Source: CAG-217 sp963605415 (lineage in GTDB: Bacteria > Bacillota > Clostridia > Oscillospirales > Acutalibacteraceae). From it: a stretch of DNA of 64,000 bases. The stretch is from NCBI GenBank assembly GCA_963605415.1, contig CAVCUL010000006.1:1-64000 (forward strand), read 5' to 3'. The notes under the pieces were generated by a model that saw nothing but the letters and a program-made list of their open reading frames with translations, ran no database searches and was not told the DNA's origin. Positions 42,383 through 50,483 of this stretch are shown piece by piece; positions within the stretch are counted from its first letter, which is position 1, and the number at the start of each line of letters is the position of its first letter. Made by a program: the position numbers and the translations under genes.

Positions 42383-42751
42383 ATGGACGAGAAAACGAAG
42401 TTTTGTAAGCATTGCGGACAAGAAATTGCAGAGGACGCAGTCATTTGTCCAAAATGTGGGAGACAGGTGGAACAAATCGAACAGCAGGCTGCACAACCCA
42501 ATGTCGTCATTAACAATACAAATGCGGCCAACGCAAATGCAACCGCAACCGTCATAGGTGGCGGGAAGGCAAAGAACAAATGGACGGCCTTTTTCCTGTG
42601 CCTGTTTCTCGGTGTGCTTGGTGCACATAAATTTTATGAAGGCAAGGTCGGTTCGGGGTTGCTGTATCTGTTTACCGGCGGCCTGTTTGGGATCGGCTGG
42701 ATCATTGATATTTTCAAAATTTTGGGCAAACCCAATCCCTACTATGTTTGA
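42383..42751 (+). CDS. Zinc-ribbon plus TM2-domain membrane protein
   Basis: The 122-residue protein has an N-terminal zinc ribbon (FCKHCGQEI ... VICPKCGRQV) and a polar Asn/Ala linker (NNTNAANANATATV). Two membrane helices follow with the TM2 signature LGVLGAHKFYEGKVGSGLLYL and a GIGWIIDIFKI end. TM2 proteins are widespread with no settled role. The ATG is chosen for the GGAG site about nine bases upstream. Its promoter is framed by two operators for the divergent XRE gene. Confidence 0.88.
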   Translation: MDEKTKFCKHCGQEIAEDAVICPKCGRQVEQIEQQAAQPNVVINNTNAANANATATVIGGGKAKNKWTAFFLCLFLGVLGAHKFYEGKVGSGLLYLFTGGLFGIGWIIDIFKILGKPNPYYV

Positions 42752-42754
42752 TCT

Positions 42755-42790
42755 AAACACGGACACTCAAGTGAGTGTCCGTGTTTTTTG
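42755..42790 (+). terminator. Terminator of the TM2 gene
   Basis: AAACACGGACACTC pairs with GAGTGTCCGTGTTT, then T residues. Confidence 0.92.
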
Positions 42791-43010
42791 CTTTGATTAT
42801 CCCTTGCAGTGCAATATGGGCATTTCTCCTAAATCCCTCCGTCAACGCCTACGGCGTTGCCGCCATCGGGCACTAAATTTTGTTGATTTATTGAATTAAA
42901 TTTTGTAGGGTGCGATGCCCACATCGCACCGCACAAAAAGCAAAAACAATCGTAGGGCGGGGGCTTGCTCCCGCCGCTTTTTCGGTTGCTATTGTAATTC
43001 CCGGCGGAAT
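42791..43010. repeat. Intergenic hairpin repeats
   Basis: It contains an inverted copy of the CCGTAGGCG element (about 42832-42860), GTAGGGTGCGAT/ATCGCACC (about 42906-42931) and GTAGGGCGGGGGCTTGCTCC (about 42953-42977). No gene is seen. Confidence 0.7.
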
Positions 43011-43051
43011 TTGGTATGATGGGCATAGATTTTTATTGCGGAGGTACGGTT

Positions 43052-45505
43052 ATGACCAACTGGGGATACAAGGCGGTGCGCAAGGTGCTGCAAACTTTTG
43101 GCGGGGCGGAACTGGCCCAGCAGCAAAGCGGGCGGGTCACCGGCGAACCGGGCAATCCGGAGGTGGCGGCACTGGCCAGACGGGCTGGTGCGGAAAGCTG
43201 CGTGCTACTGAAGAACAAGGACCGGGCACTGCCCCTGGATCTATCTGCGCCGGTAGCGCTGTTTGGCCGGGTGCAGAAGAACTATTTTTATGTAGGCAAC
43301 GGCAGCGGCGGCGATGTGTCCGCCCCGTACAGTATCAACCTGGTACAGGGACTGGTAAACGCCGGGGTGCAGCTGGACAGCACGGTGCTGGCCGCCTATG
43401 AAAGCTGGTGCACCGCCTCCGTGAATGTGCCGGACCCGGGTTTTTGGGGGCACTGGCCCCGCTATTATGCAGAAATGCCGGTGAAGCAGGACTGGGTACA
43501 GGCGGCAGCCGGGCGGTGCCAAACCGCTGTGGTGGTCATTGGCCGCAGCGCCGGTGAGGACCGGGAAAACACGCTGAAAAAAGGCAGCTTTTACCTGACG
43601 GATAAAGAAAAAGCCCTGCTGGACGCAGTGACCGCCGCCTTCCAAAAAGTGGTGCTGGTACTGAATATCGGCAGCATTATGGACTTTGCGGAGATCGACG
43701 CCTACGGCGACAAGATCAGCGCCATTCTGCTGGCCTGGCAGCTGGGTATGGAGAGCGGCAACGCAGTAGCGGATGTGCTTACTGGGCAAGTGAATCCTGC
43801 CGGCCGCCTGACGGACACCATTGCCAAGACATACGCCGACTACCCGGCACAGAACTTTGGCAACAAAGCGGAGAACCGCTATACGGAAGATATTTTTGTA
43901 GGCTATCGGTACTTTGAGACCTTTGCGCCGGAGCGGGTGCTGTACCCCTTTGGCTACGGTCTGTCTTACACGGACTTTGCCTGCAAAGTGAAAAAAACAG
44001 AAATAAAAGACCAAACGGTCACCGTGCAGGTGCAGGTGGAGAACACCGGCGCGCTACCCGGCAAGCAGGTGGTGCAGCTGTACGCCGGTTGCCCCTGCGG
44101 TGCCCTAGGCAAGGCCGCCAAGGTGCTCATTGCCTTTGGCAAAACGGAGGAACTGGCCCCCGGCAAGCACCAGACCCTGACCCTCACCGCCCCCTATCGC
44201 AACTTTGCCAGCTTTGACGACAGCGGCGCAGCCGGGCACAAGAACGCCTGGCTGCTGGAGGCGGGGGACTACACCTTTTACCTGGGCACGGATGTGCGCA
44301 GCGCTGCCCCCTGCGGCGATCTGCACCTGGCGGACACGCTGGTGCTGGAGCAGTGCAACGAATTGCTGGCACCCCCGGCGGACAGCAGCTTTGACCGGCT
44401 CACTGCCACAAAGCAAAACGGCAAAGTGACCCAAGCCTACGCCCCGGTGCCCACCGCCACTGTGAACTTAAAACAGGAAATTCTCGCCCACCTGCCCCCT
44501 GCCCTGCCGGTCACCGGCAACAAGGGCTATGTGCTGGCAGATGTGGCCGAGGGCAGCGTCAGCCTGGACGACTTTGTGGCCCAGCTGTCCACCACGGAGA
44601 TGGAGCTGCTCAGCCGCGGCGAGGGCATGATGGACAGTGCCCTGGGTGCCTCCGGCAATGCAGGCGCCATGGCCGGGGTCAGCGACAGCCTGCGCCAAAA
44701 GGGCATACCCCCGGTGATCACCACCGACGGTCCCTCCGGTATTCGCCTGCGGGCCACCTGCTCCCTACTGCCCAGCGGTACCGCCCTGGCTTGCAGTTGG
44801 AACCCGCCGCTGGTACAGGAACTGTACGCCGCCATGGGGCGGGAGATGGTGGACAAAGGCACCGATGTGCTGCTGGCACCGGGTATGAATATCCACCGCA
44901 ATCCCCTGTGCGGGCGCAATTTTGAATACTTCTCCGAGGACCCGCTGGTCACCGGCAAGCTGGCCGCCGCGGTGGTGCAGGGGCTGCAAAGCGCCCCGGT
45001 ATCCGCCTGCCCCAAGCACTTTGCCTGCAACAACCAGGAGTATAACCGCAACCGCAACAACTCCGTGGTCAGCGCCCGGGCTCTGCGAGAGATCTACCTG
45101 CGCGGGTTTGAGATCTGCGTGAAAGAGGCCCACCCCAAAAACCTGATGACCAGCTACAACAAGATCAACGGCGTGTGGAGCCACTACAACTACCAGCTGT
45201 GCACCGCCCTGCTGCGGGAGGAATGGGGCTACACCGGCAATGTAATGACCGACTGGTGGATGCGCTACGCCCCCTCGCCGGAATTCCCGGAGCTGCGGGA
45301 CAACGGCTACCGGGTGCGCGCCCAAGTAGATGTGCTGATGCCCGGTGCCAAAACCGCCATCAGCAAATCCGCCCCCAACGACGGCAGCCTGCTGGCCACT
45401 TTGGGCAAACCCGATGGCATTACCCTGGGCGAGCTGCAACGCACCGCAAAGAATGTGCTGCGTATGACCCTGCGCAACAAATTCGCCGGACAGTATAAAG
45501 ACTAA
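43052..45505 (+). CDS. Family 3 glycoside hydrolase with reversed domain order
   Basis: The 817-residue enzyme begins with the alpha/beta sandwich usually found second (AGAESCVLLKNKDRALPL), then an immunoglobulin-like segment at about 320-430. The TIM barrel comes last: TDGPSGIRL near residue 560, KHFACNN near 655 and the nucleophile segment VMTDWW near 732. This inverted arrangement is known for some ruminococcal beta-glucosidases. No signal peptide is present, so it should act on imported oligosaccharides. The exact sugar specificity cannot be read. The ATG follows CGGAGGTA. Confidence 0.9.
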   Translation: MTNWGYKAVRKVLQTFGGAELAQQQSGRVTGEPGNPEVAALARRAGAESCVLLKNKDRALPLDLSAPVALFGRVQKNYFYVGNGSGGDVSAPYSINLVQGLVNAGVQLDSTVLAAYESWCTASVNVPDPGFWGHWPRYYAEMPVKQDWVQAAAGRCQTAVVVIGRSAGEDRENTLKKGSFYLTDKEKALLDAVTAAFQKVVLVLNIGSIMDFAEIDAYGDKISAILLAWQLGMESGNAVADVLTGQVNPAGRLTDTIAKTYADYPAQNFGNKAENRYTEDIFVGYRYFETFAPERVLYPFGYGLSYTDFACKVKKTEIKDQTVTVQVQVENTGALPGKQVVQLYAGCPCGALGKAAKVLIAFGKTEELAPGKHQTLTLTAPYRNFASFDDSGAAGHKNAWLLEAGDYTFYLGTDVRSAAPCGDLHLADTLVLEQCNELLAPPADSSFDRLTATKQNGKVTQAYAPVPTATVNLKQEILAHLPPALPVTGNKGYVLADVAEGSVSLDDFVAQLSTTEMELLSRGEGMMDSALGASGNAGAMAGVSDSLRQKGIPPVITTDGPSGIRLRATCSLLPSGTALACSWNPPLVQELYAAMGREMVDKGTDVLLAPGMNIHRNPLCGRNFEYFSEDPLVTGKLAAAVVQGLQSAPVSACPKHFACNNQEYNRNRNNSVVSARALREIYLRGFEICVKEAHPKNLMTSYNKINGVWSHYNYQLCTALLREEWGYTGNVMTDWWMRYAPSPEFPELRDNGYRVRAQVDVLMPGAKTAISKSAPNDGSLLATLGKPDGITLGELQRTAKNVLRMTLRNKFAGQYKD

Positions 45506-45602
45506 AAAAATCCCCCACGGTGGGTTGCTACCGACCCGCCGCCGTGGTAAAATAAGATCATCAAGCAAGCGCCAAAGGGCGCAATATAGGGAGGATAACC
45601 AA

Positions 45603-46016
45603 ATGGCATGTTTCTTAGTACCGGCCGCTGAGGCCGTAGTGGTCACCGCTGTGGCCCTGACTATGAAAAAAAAGGAAGAAAAACTCACTCTGCCTGCCCA
45701 TGAGGCTGTGGGCACCGACGCACCTGCCCAGGAGAAGAAATTCACCTGGAGCCGCAAGCTGTTCTTGCTGTCCGGTCTGCTGTGGGGCGGCATTCTGCTG
45801 CTGGCCTTTGAGCACCTGTGGCACGGCGAGGTGACGCTGTTCGCACCGTTCCTAACGGCTATGAGCAACCCGGAGGATAAAGCGATCATGCTCCATGAGA
45901 TGGCTACCGTGGGTGTAACCATGAGCGCCGTTGTCACCGGCGTGTGGGGTATGGTGGTTGCCATCGTCAGCGCCAAATTCAAAAAGGGCGCCAAAACGGC
46001 TGCCCAGGAGGGCTAA
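45603..46016 (+). CDS. Unknown small membrane protein
   Basis: The 137-residue protein has hydrophobic segments near residues 1-18 (FLVPAAEAVVVTAVALTM), about 48-68 and about 100-125. A polar Lys/Glu/Pro stretch lies between the first two. I do not recognise the family. The ATG follows GGAGG nine bases upstream. The next gene starts three bases after the stop, and the two are surely cotranscribed. Confidence 0.75.
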   Translation: MACFLVPAAEAVVVTAVALTMKKKEEKLTLPAHEAVGTDAPAQEKKFTWSRKLFLLSGLLWGGILLLAFEHLWHGEVTLFAPFLTAMSNPEDKAIMLHEMATVGVTMSAVVTGVWGMVVAIVSAKFKKGAKTAAQEG

Positions 46017-46019
46017 AGT

Positions 46020-46319
46020 ATGTGCCTGCTGCTGACCTTGATGGCTGCCGTGGCGGCCACCGTGGCCTGGTACGCCTGCGAAAAGCGGGGGACCTACCGG
46101 CTGGGCACCCTGTGCCTGATCTACTGGGGCGCCGGGCTGATGTGGCTGGTGGACTTTTTCTTTGAATACTTCAGCGAAGGTGCGGCCTATTTTCAGCAGA
46201 GCTTCAGTGAGATACTGAACGACAGTCTGCTGGGTCTCTCCGCTGTCACTTTAGGTGCCATCGCCTGGCTGGCAGTGCTGCTCATCAAGGACCCCAAGGA
46301 ACTATTAAAAAAACAATAA
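46020..46319 (+). CDS. Unknown small membrane protein
   Basis: The 99-residue protein has about three hydrophobic segments (CLLLTLMAAVAATVAWYA, LGTLCLIYWGAGLMWLVDF, LLGLSAVTLGAIAWLAVLL). It is coupled to the preceding membrane protein and together they may form a heteromeric complex, which is inference. A terminator follows. Confidence 0.75.
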   Translation: MCLLLTLMAAVAATVAWYACEKRGTYRLGTLCLIYWGAGLMWLVDFFFEYFSEGAAYFQQSFSEILNDSLLGLSAVTLGAIAWLAVLLIKDPKELLKKQ

Positions 46320-46321
46320 GC

Positions 46322-46356
46322 AAAAAGGCGACTGCACTGCAGCCGCCTTTTGCTTG
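46322..46356 (+). terminator. Terminator after the membrane protein pair
   Basis: AAAAGGCGACTGC pairs with GCAGCCGCCTTTT with one mismatch. Confidence 0.75.
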
Positions 46357-46424
46357 TATTTTCCCTGTCGCTTTGCTAAAATGAAAACAGATACGGGAAA
46401 GGATATCCTGTAGGGAGGCAGCTT

Positions 46425-48689
46425 ATGCGACAAATCATCAACATCAACAAAGACTGGCGCTTTTCCAAAAAGCCCCAGAGTACCCCCACCGCCCTACCCA
46501 CAGACTGGGAGCCGGTGGACCTGCCCCACACCTGGAACGGCACAGACGGCCAGGACGGCGGCAACGACTATTACAGAGGCAAGTGCGCCTACGCCAAGGT
46601 GCTCACCGCCGACGAGCTGGGCAGCGCCCCTGTGCATTACCTGCAATTTGACGGCGTGAACAGCAACGCCCAGGTCTACTGGAACGGTCGGCAGATCGCT
46701 ACGCACGACGGCGGCTACTCCACCTTCCGTGCCAAGCTGCCGGAGATCCTGGCGGAGAACCTGCTGGTGGTCTATGCAGACAACAGCCCCAACGAGACGG
46801 TGTATCCCCAGGTGGCGGACTTCACCTTCTACGGCGGTATTTACCGGGATGTGACCGTCCTTGGCGTAGAGGAGAGCCACTTTGACCTGGACTACTACGG
46901 CGCCCCCGGCGTGCAGGTGGTGCCCACCATGCAAGGCAACCACGCCACAGTGGCGGCCACGGCCTATGTGACCGCACCGGCCGGCTGCACCGTGCACTTT
47001 GCCATCACCGATATGGACGGCGACCCGGTGGCAGAAGCCGATACGGACGCCGCCAATGCAAAAACCAACTTCAAAATCGAAAACGCCCACCTGTGGCACG
47101 GCACCGCGGACCCGTACCTGTACACCCTGACGGCCACTTTGCTGCAAGAGGGCAAGGCGGTGGACGAAATTGCCACCCGCTTTGGCTGCCGCAGCTTTGC
47201 CATTGACCCGCAAAAGGGCTTTATCTTAAACGGCAAGCCCTATCCCCTGCGCGGCGTGTCTCGCCACCAGGATCGGCCGGGGATCGGCAACGCCCTCACC
47301 GCCAAGGAGCACACGGAGGATATGGACCTGATCTGCCAGCTGGGGGCCAACACCATTCGCCTGGCCCATTACCAGCACAGCCAGACCTTTTATGACCTGT
47401 GCGATGAGCGGGGTATGGTGGTCTGGGCAGAGATCCCCTATATCTCCCGCCATATGCCCGGGGGCAAGGCCAACACCATCAGCCAAATGACGGAGCTGAT
47501 CTGCCAAAACAGCAATCACCCCAGCATTGTGGTGTGGGGACTGTCTAACGAAATCACCATGAACGGCGCGGCGGATCCCTCCCTTTTGGAGAACCACCGG
47601 GCGCTGAACGACCTGGTGCACAAGCTGGATCCCACCCGCCCCACCACCGTGGCGGTGCTGAGTATGTGCGATCCCGGCGAGGAATATGTACAGATCGCCG
47701 ATGTTCTGTCTTACAACCACTACTTTGGCTGGTACGGCGGCAAAACGGAGATGTACGGCCCCTGGTTTGATCAATTCCACAAGAAGTACCCGGACCGGGC
47801 GGTGGGTATGAGCGAGTACGGCTGCGAAGCCCTGAACTGGCACACCTCCGACCCCCAGCAGGGCGACTACACCGAGGAGTACCAGGCCAAGTACCACGAG
47901 GATGTGATCCGCCAGATCGCCGCGCGGCCCTGGATGTGGTCCACCCATGTGTGGAATATGTTTGACTTTGCCGCAGACGCCCGCAGCGAGGGCGGCGAGA
48001 ACGGTATGAACCACAAGGGCCTGGTGACCTTTGACCGGCAGTATAAGAAAGACGCGTTCTATGCCTACAAGGCCTGGCTGTCTACGGAGCCGTTCGTCCA
48101 CATTTGCGGCAAGCGGTATGTGGACCGCACCGAGGATGTGACCAAGGTCACCGTCTACACCAACCAGCCCCAGGTAGAGCTGTTTGCCAACGGCAAGAGC
48201 CTGGGCGTGCAGCAAAAGGGCGAATTCCCGTTCTTCTACTTTGATGTGCCCAACAGCGGCGAGACGACCCTGACCGCCAAGGCCGGGGACTGCACAGACG
48301 AGAGCCGCCTGCGCCATGTGGACGAGCCAAACCGGGACTATGTGCTCCAGGAGGAGGGCGCGGTGATCAACTGGTTTGAGATCGAGACCCCGCCCGGCTA
48401 TATGAGCATTAACGACACCATCGGCGATATTTTGGCCACCACCCGGGGCAAGCTGCTGGCCCTGCGGATCGTGCAAATGGTGCGCGCCAATATGAAGAAG
48501 AACAAGGGCGGCTCCACCGGCGGTATGGCGGATATGGCCAAGGGCATGAAGATCAACAAGAACCTGATCGAGATGGGCAAGGGCTTTACCGTCAAGCGGG
48601 TGTGCATGATGGCCGGCGGCCTGTTTACCAAGGAGCAGATTTTGGAGATCAACGCCAAGCTGAATAAGATCAAGAAAAAGCAAAAGTAA
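46425..48689 (+). CDS. Family 2 glycoside hydrolase (beta-galactosidase-like)
   Basis: The 754-residue enzyme has the GH2 jelly roll (WEPVDLPHTWNGTDGQDGG), an immunoglobulin domain and the TIM barrel. The acid/base Glu lies in WGLSNEITMNG and the nucleophile Glu in VGMSEYGCE. RGVSRHQDRPGIGNAL is typical of the beta-galactosidase branch. There is no signal peptide. The C-terminal region of about 90 residues after SINDTIGDI is Met/Lys-rich and helical, a tail I recall from clostridial relatives. Substrate is inferred as a beta-galactoside. Confidence 0.92.
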   Translation: MRQIININKDWRFSKKPQSTPTALPTDWEPVDLPHTWNGTDGQDGGNDYYRGKCAYAKVLTADELGSAPVHYLQFDGVNSNAQVYWNGRQIATHDGGYSTFRAKLPEILAENLLVVYADNSPNETVYPQVADFTFYGGIYRDVTVLGVEESHFDLDYYGAPGVQVVPTMQGNHATVAATAYVTAPAGCTVHFAITDMDGDPVAEADTDAANAKTNFKIENAHLWHGTADPYLYTLTATLLQEGKAVDEIATRFGCRSFAIDPQKGFILNGKPYPLRGVSRHQDRPGIGNALTAKEHTEDMDLICQLGANTIRLAHYQHSQTFYDLCDERGMVVWAEIPYISRHMPGGKANTISQMTELICQNSNHPSIVVWGLSNEITMNGAADPSLLENHRALNDLVHKLDPTRPTTVAVLSMCDPGEEYVQIADVLSYNHYFGWYGGKTEMYGPWFDQFHKKYPDRAVGMSEYGCEALNWHTSDPQQGDYTEEYQAKYHEDVIRQIAARPWMWSTHVWNMFDFAADARSEGGENGMNHKGLVTFDRQYKKDAFYAYKAWLSTEPFVHICGKRYVDRTEDVTKVTVYTNQPQVELFANGKSLGVQQKGEFPFFYFDVPNSGETTLTAKAGDCTDESRLRHVDEPNRDYVLQEEGAVINWFEIETPPGYMSINDTIGDILATTRGKLLALRIVQMVRANMKKNKGGSTGGMADMAKGMKINKNLIEMGKGFTVKRVCMMAGGLFTKEQILEINAKLNKIKKKQK

Positions 48690-48700
48690 TTTTGCCACCC

Positions 48701-48738
48701 ACTTCCCTTGCAGAGCCTGCGAGGGAAGTTTTTTTGCC
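48701..48738 (+). terminator. Terminator of the GH2 gene
   Basis: ACTTCCCTTGCA pairs with TGCGAGGGAAGT (one wobble) and runs into TTTTTTT. Confidence 0.88.
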
Positions 48739-48836
48739 CCGCGCCCGGCAGCGGATCGCCCCACCGGAATTGGCGCGATAAATTTCAATTTACCCCTTGC
48801 CCTGCCGCCCCCTGCGTGGTATAATAATAGCCACAC

Positions 48837-48912
48837 GGGCGCGTAGCTCAGTTGGGAGAGTGCTGCATTCGCATTGCAGAGGTCGAGGGTTCGACTCCCT
48901 TCGTGTCCACCA
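48837..48912 (+). tRNA. tRNA-Ala (anticodon CGC)
   Basis: The 76-base cloverleaf has acceptor GGGCGCG pairing with CGTGTCC and an anticodon stem CTGCA/TGCAG with loop TTCGCAT giving CGC. The T-arm is GAGGG/CCCTT and CCA is encoded. Pair 3:70 is G-U, the alanine identity element. Confidence 0.95.
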
Positions 48913-48914
48913 AA

Positions 48915-48952
48915 AGTCCACCGTAATTCTATTCAATTACGGTGGATTTTCT
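48915..48952 (+). terminator. Hairpin after tRNA-Ala
   Basis: TCCACCGTAATT pairs with AATTACGGTGGA, then TTTT. Confidence 0.85.
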
Positions 48953-48982
48953 ATTTCGTTTGAAAAAAAGAGGGGGCAAATC

Positions 48983-49441
48983 ATGGCGCGAGCAAAGTAT
49001 CAGGTCTTGGTCATTCCATATTGCATACAGGACGGCAATGTGCAGTTCTGCTTGTTTCAAAGAAGCGATATGGGCATTTGGCAATTCATCGCAGGCGGCG
49101 GAGAAGCGGAGGATCTTTCCATCATGGAGTCAGCAAAAAGAGAAGCCTTTGAAGAAGCCGGGATTTCTAAGACCTGTCAATTTTTCAAGCTCGACACCTG
49201 TTGTAGCATACCGGCCAACTGCTTTAAGAATGCAGAAGCAATATGGGGTAAGGCGTGTTTTGTCATTCCGGAGTATGCATTTGCAGTGAAAGTTGAAAGC
49301 ACAGCTTTGCAGCTATCCCATGAGCATATAGAATATGATTGGCTGACTTATAAGGAAGCGCACACGCGACTTCAATACGACAGCAACAAAACCGCGCTGT
49401 GGGAACTGAACCGGCGCATTGCGCTTGGAATGTTGGAATAG
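48983..49441 (+). CDS. NUDIX hydrolase
   Basis: The 152-residue protein has a Nudix-type loop and helix GGGEAEDLSIMESAKREAFEEAGI. The REAFEEAGI half is canonical. The spacing from the upstream Glu to REU is two residues longer than the textbook GX5EX7REUXEEXGU. It would hydrolyse a nucleoside diphosphate linked to X; the substrate is unknown. The gene is AT-rich relative to its neighbours and sits directly behind a tRNA gene, which may indicate acquisition by transfer. Confidence 0.85.
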   Translation: MARAKYQVLVIPYCIQDGNVQFCLFQRSDMGIWQFIAGGGEAEDLSIMESAKREAFEEAGISKTCQFFKLDTCCSIPANCFKNAEAIWGKACFVIPEYAFAVKVESTALQLSHEHIEYDWLTYKEAHTRLQYDSNKTALWELNRRIALGMLE

Positions 49442-49540
49442 ATCCCTTCCATTATGCCGCAATTTTTCAAGAGAGAGTATCGTGTCAAGACGGCGCAGCG
49501 CCCCCTTGCACAGATTCCATCAAGATTACAGTCCTTTGCC

Positions 49541-49575
49541 AAAAGCCGATTTCTTTTGAGATCGGCTTTTTTCTT
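49541..49575 (+). terminator. Terminator of the NUDIX gene
   Basis: AAAAGCCGAT pairs with ATCGGCTTTT around ten bases, then T residues. Confidence 0.9.
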
Positions 49576-49693
49576 TTGCCCAGGCGGGCGGCAGGTTGCC
49601 GCCCCTACCGTATATGGCGTCATGCCGCACCCGGCGGGAATAAAGAACGCCAAGTGCTCGGCAAATTGTGCTTTTGCCCGAGCGGCAAATCGG

Positions 49694-49767
49694 CAACGGC
49701 TTTGTAGGGGCCGATGCCCACATCGGCCCGCATTTTTTATTATCCGTAATACCGCTGCAATGTGCCG
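49694..49767. repeat. 74-bp direct repeat, copy A
   Basis: It holds the GTAGGGGCCGATGCCCACAT hairpin and flanking bases, and matches 51371-51444 at 71 of 74 positions. The two copies bracket the DUF2089 cassette. A related GTAGGGGCGGCAACC hairpin (minus strand) lies just upstream near 49586. Confidence 0.9.
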
Positions 49768-49794
49768 TATCGCATAAACCCGGCGAGCAAAGCA

Positions 49795-49830
49795 AAAATC
49801 CCCCGTGCCGTTTTAAGGCATCGGGGGATT
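49795..49830 (-). terminator. Terminator of the DUF2089 cassette
   Basis: AATCCCCCG and CGGGGGATT arms with an inner TGCC/GGCA pairing; the minus strand then reads TTTT. Confidence 0.8.
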
Positions 49831-49850
49831 GGCATCTGTGGCAATATTTT

Positions 49851-50483
49851 CTATGGTATGCTTGGATACCGGATCAACTGCTTAAGGGTCAGGTTTTCTG
49901 CAAAGGGTTTGGTTCGGTCGATTTGAACCAGGTTAAATTGAATATCAAAGCGGGTGCTTGCCTGTGCACCGTCATAGGCAATATAAGAGATGGACAAAAT
50001 TTCATTTGTCCATTGAAAAATATCGCCAGGCGCAGAAAAGTCATACTTCAAAAGGTCGTTGTAAATCTTTTGGGTGATCTCAAAAGCGGTTTCCGGCAAT
50101 GCGCCCACATCTTTTTGCTGTGCCCGACACTCGATATTAAAATAGGGTGTTTGCAAGCGGGAAATTCGAGTAACGGTATATCCCGCAGGCTCAACATATT
50201 TCCGAACCGTATTCTCTACCACATGATAATAAGTGTCAGAACTGACATCTAGGGTGGCTCTTTTTGGGGCAGTTGTGTGTTTTGTATGCTCCCGGTTGGT
50301 GGTTTCCCTATGCGAGGCCTGTGTACTGACTGCAGTTATTGTACATTCTGCTTGCACCGTATGGGTTGTTGTGCATTCTGTTTGCGTTATATGCGTTGTG
50401 GGCGTACCGCGGGGCACAAACGGACAAGTGAGCACAAGTAAGCTGACGGCTGCAATAGCCATTGCATGAGCCGCGTTTTTCAT
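49851..50483 (-). CDS. Unknown secreted or lipid-free exported protein
   Basis: The 210-residue protein has an N-terminal hydrophobic signal (MAIAAVSLLVLTCPF), a Thr/His-rich low-complexity linker (residues about 25-75) and a C-terminal domain of about 135 residues with no family I recognise. The ATG is chosen because it forms an ATGA overlap with the DUF2089 stop. It has an AT-rich composition. Confidence 0.7.
   Translation of the reverse strand: MKNAAHAMAIAAVSLLVLTCPFVPRGTPTTHITQTECTTTHTVQAECTITAVSTQASHRETTNREHTKHTTAPKRATLDVSSDTYYHVVENTVRKYVEPAGYTVTRISRLQTPYFNIECRAQQKDVGALPETAFEITQKIYNDLLKYDFSAPGDIFQWTNEILSISYIAYDGAQASTRFDIQFNLVQIDRTKPFAENLTLKQLIRYPSIP

Noticed and set aside
47226..48836. 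Minus-strand 536-codon frame opposite the GH2 gene
   Set aside because: It has the His/Val/Gly-rich composition of an antisense shadow and no ribosome site, and GH2 catalytic motifs are clear on the other strand.
48915..48952. Attachment-site duplication of the tRNA-Ala 3' end
   Set aside because: The inverted TCCACCG sequence shares only a few bases with the tRNA end and forms a terminator; no second copy of the tRNA 3' end is seen in the window.
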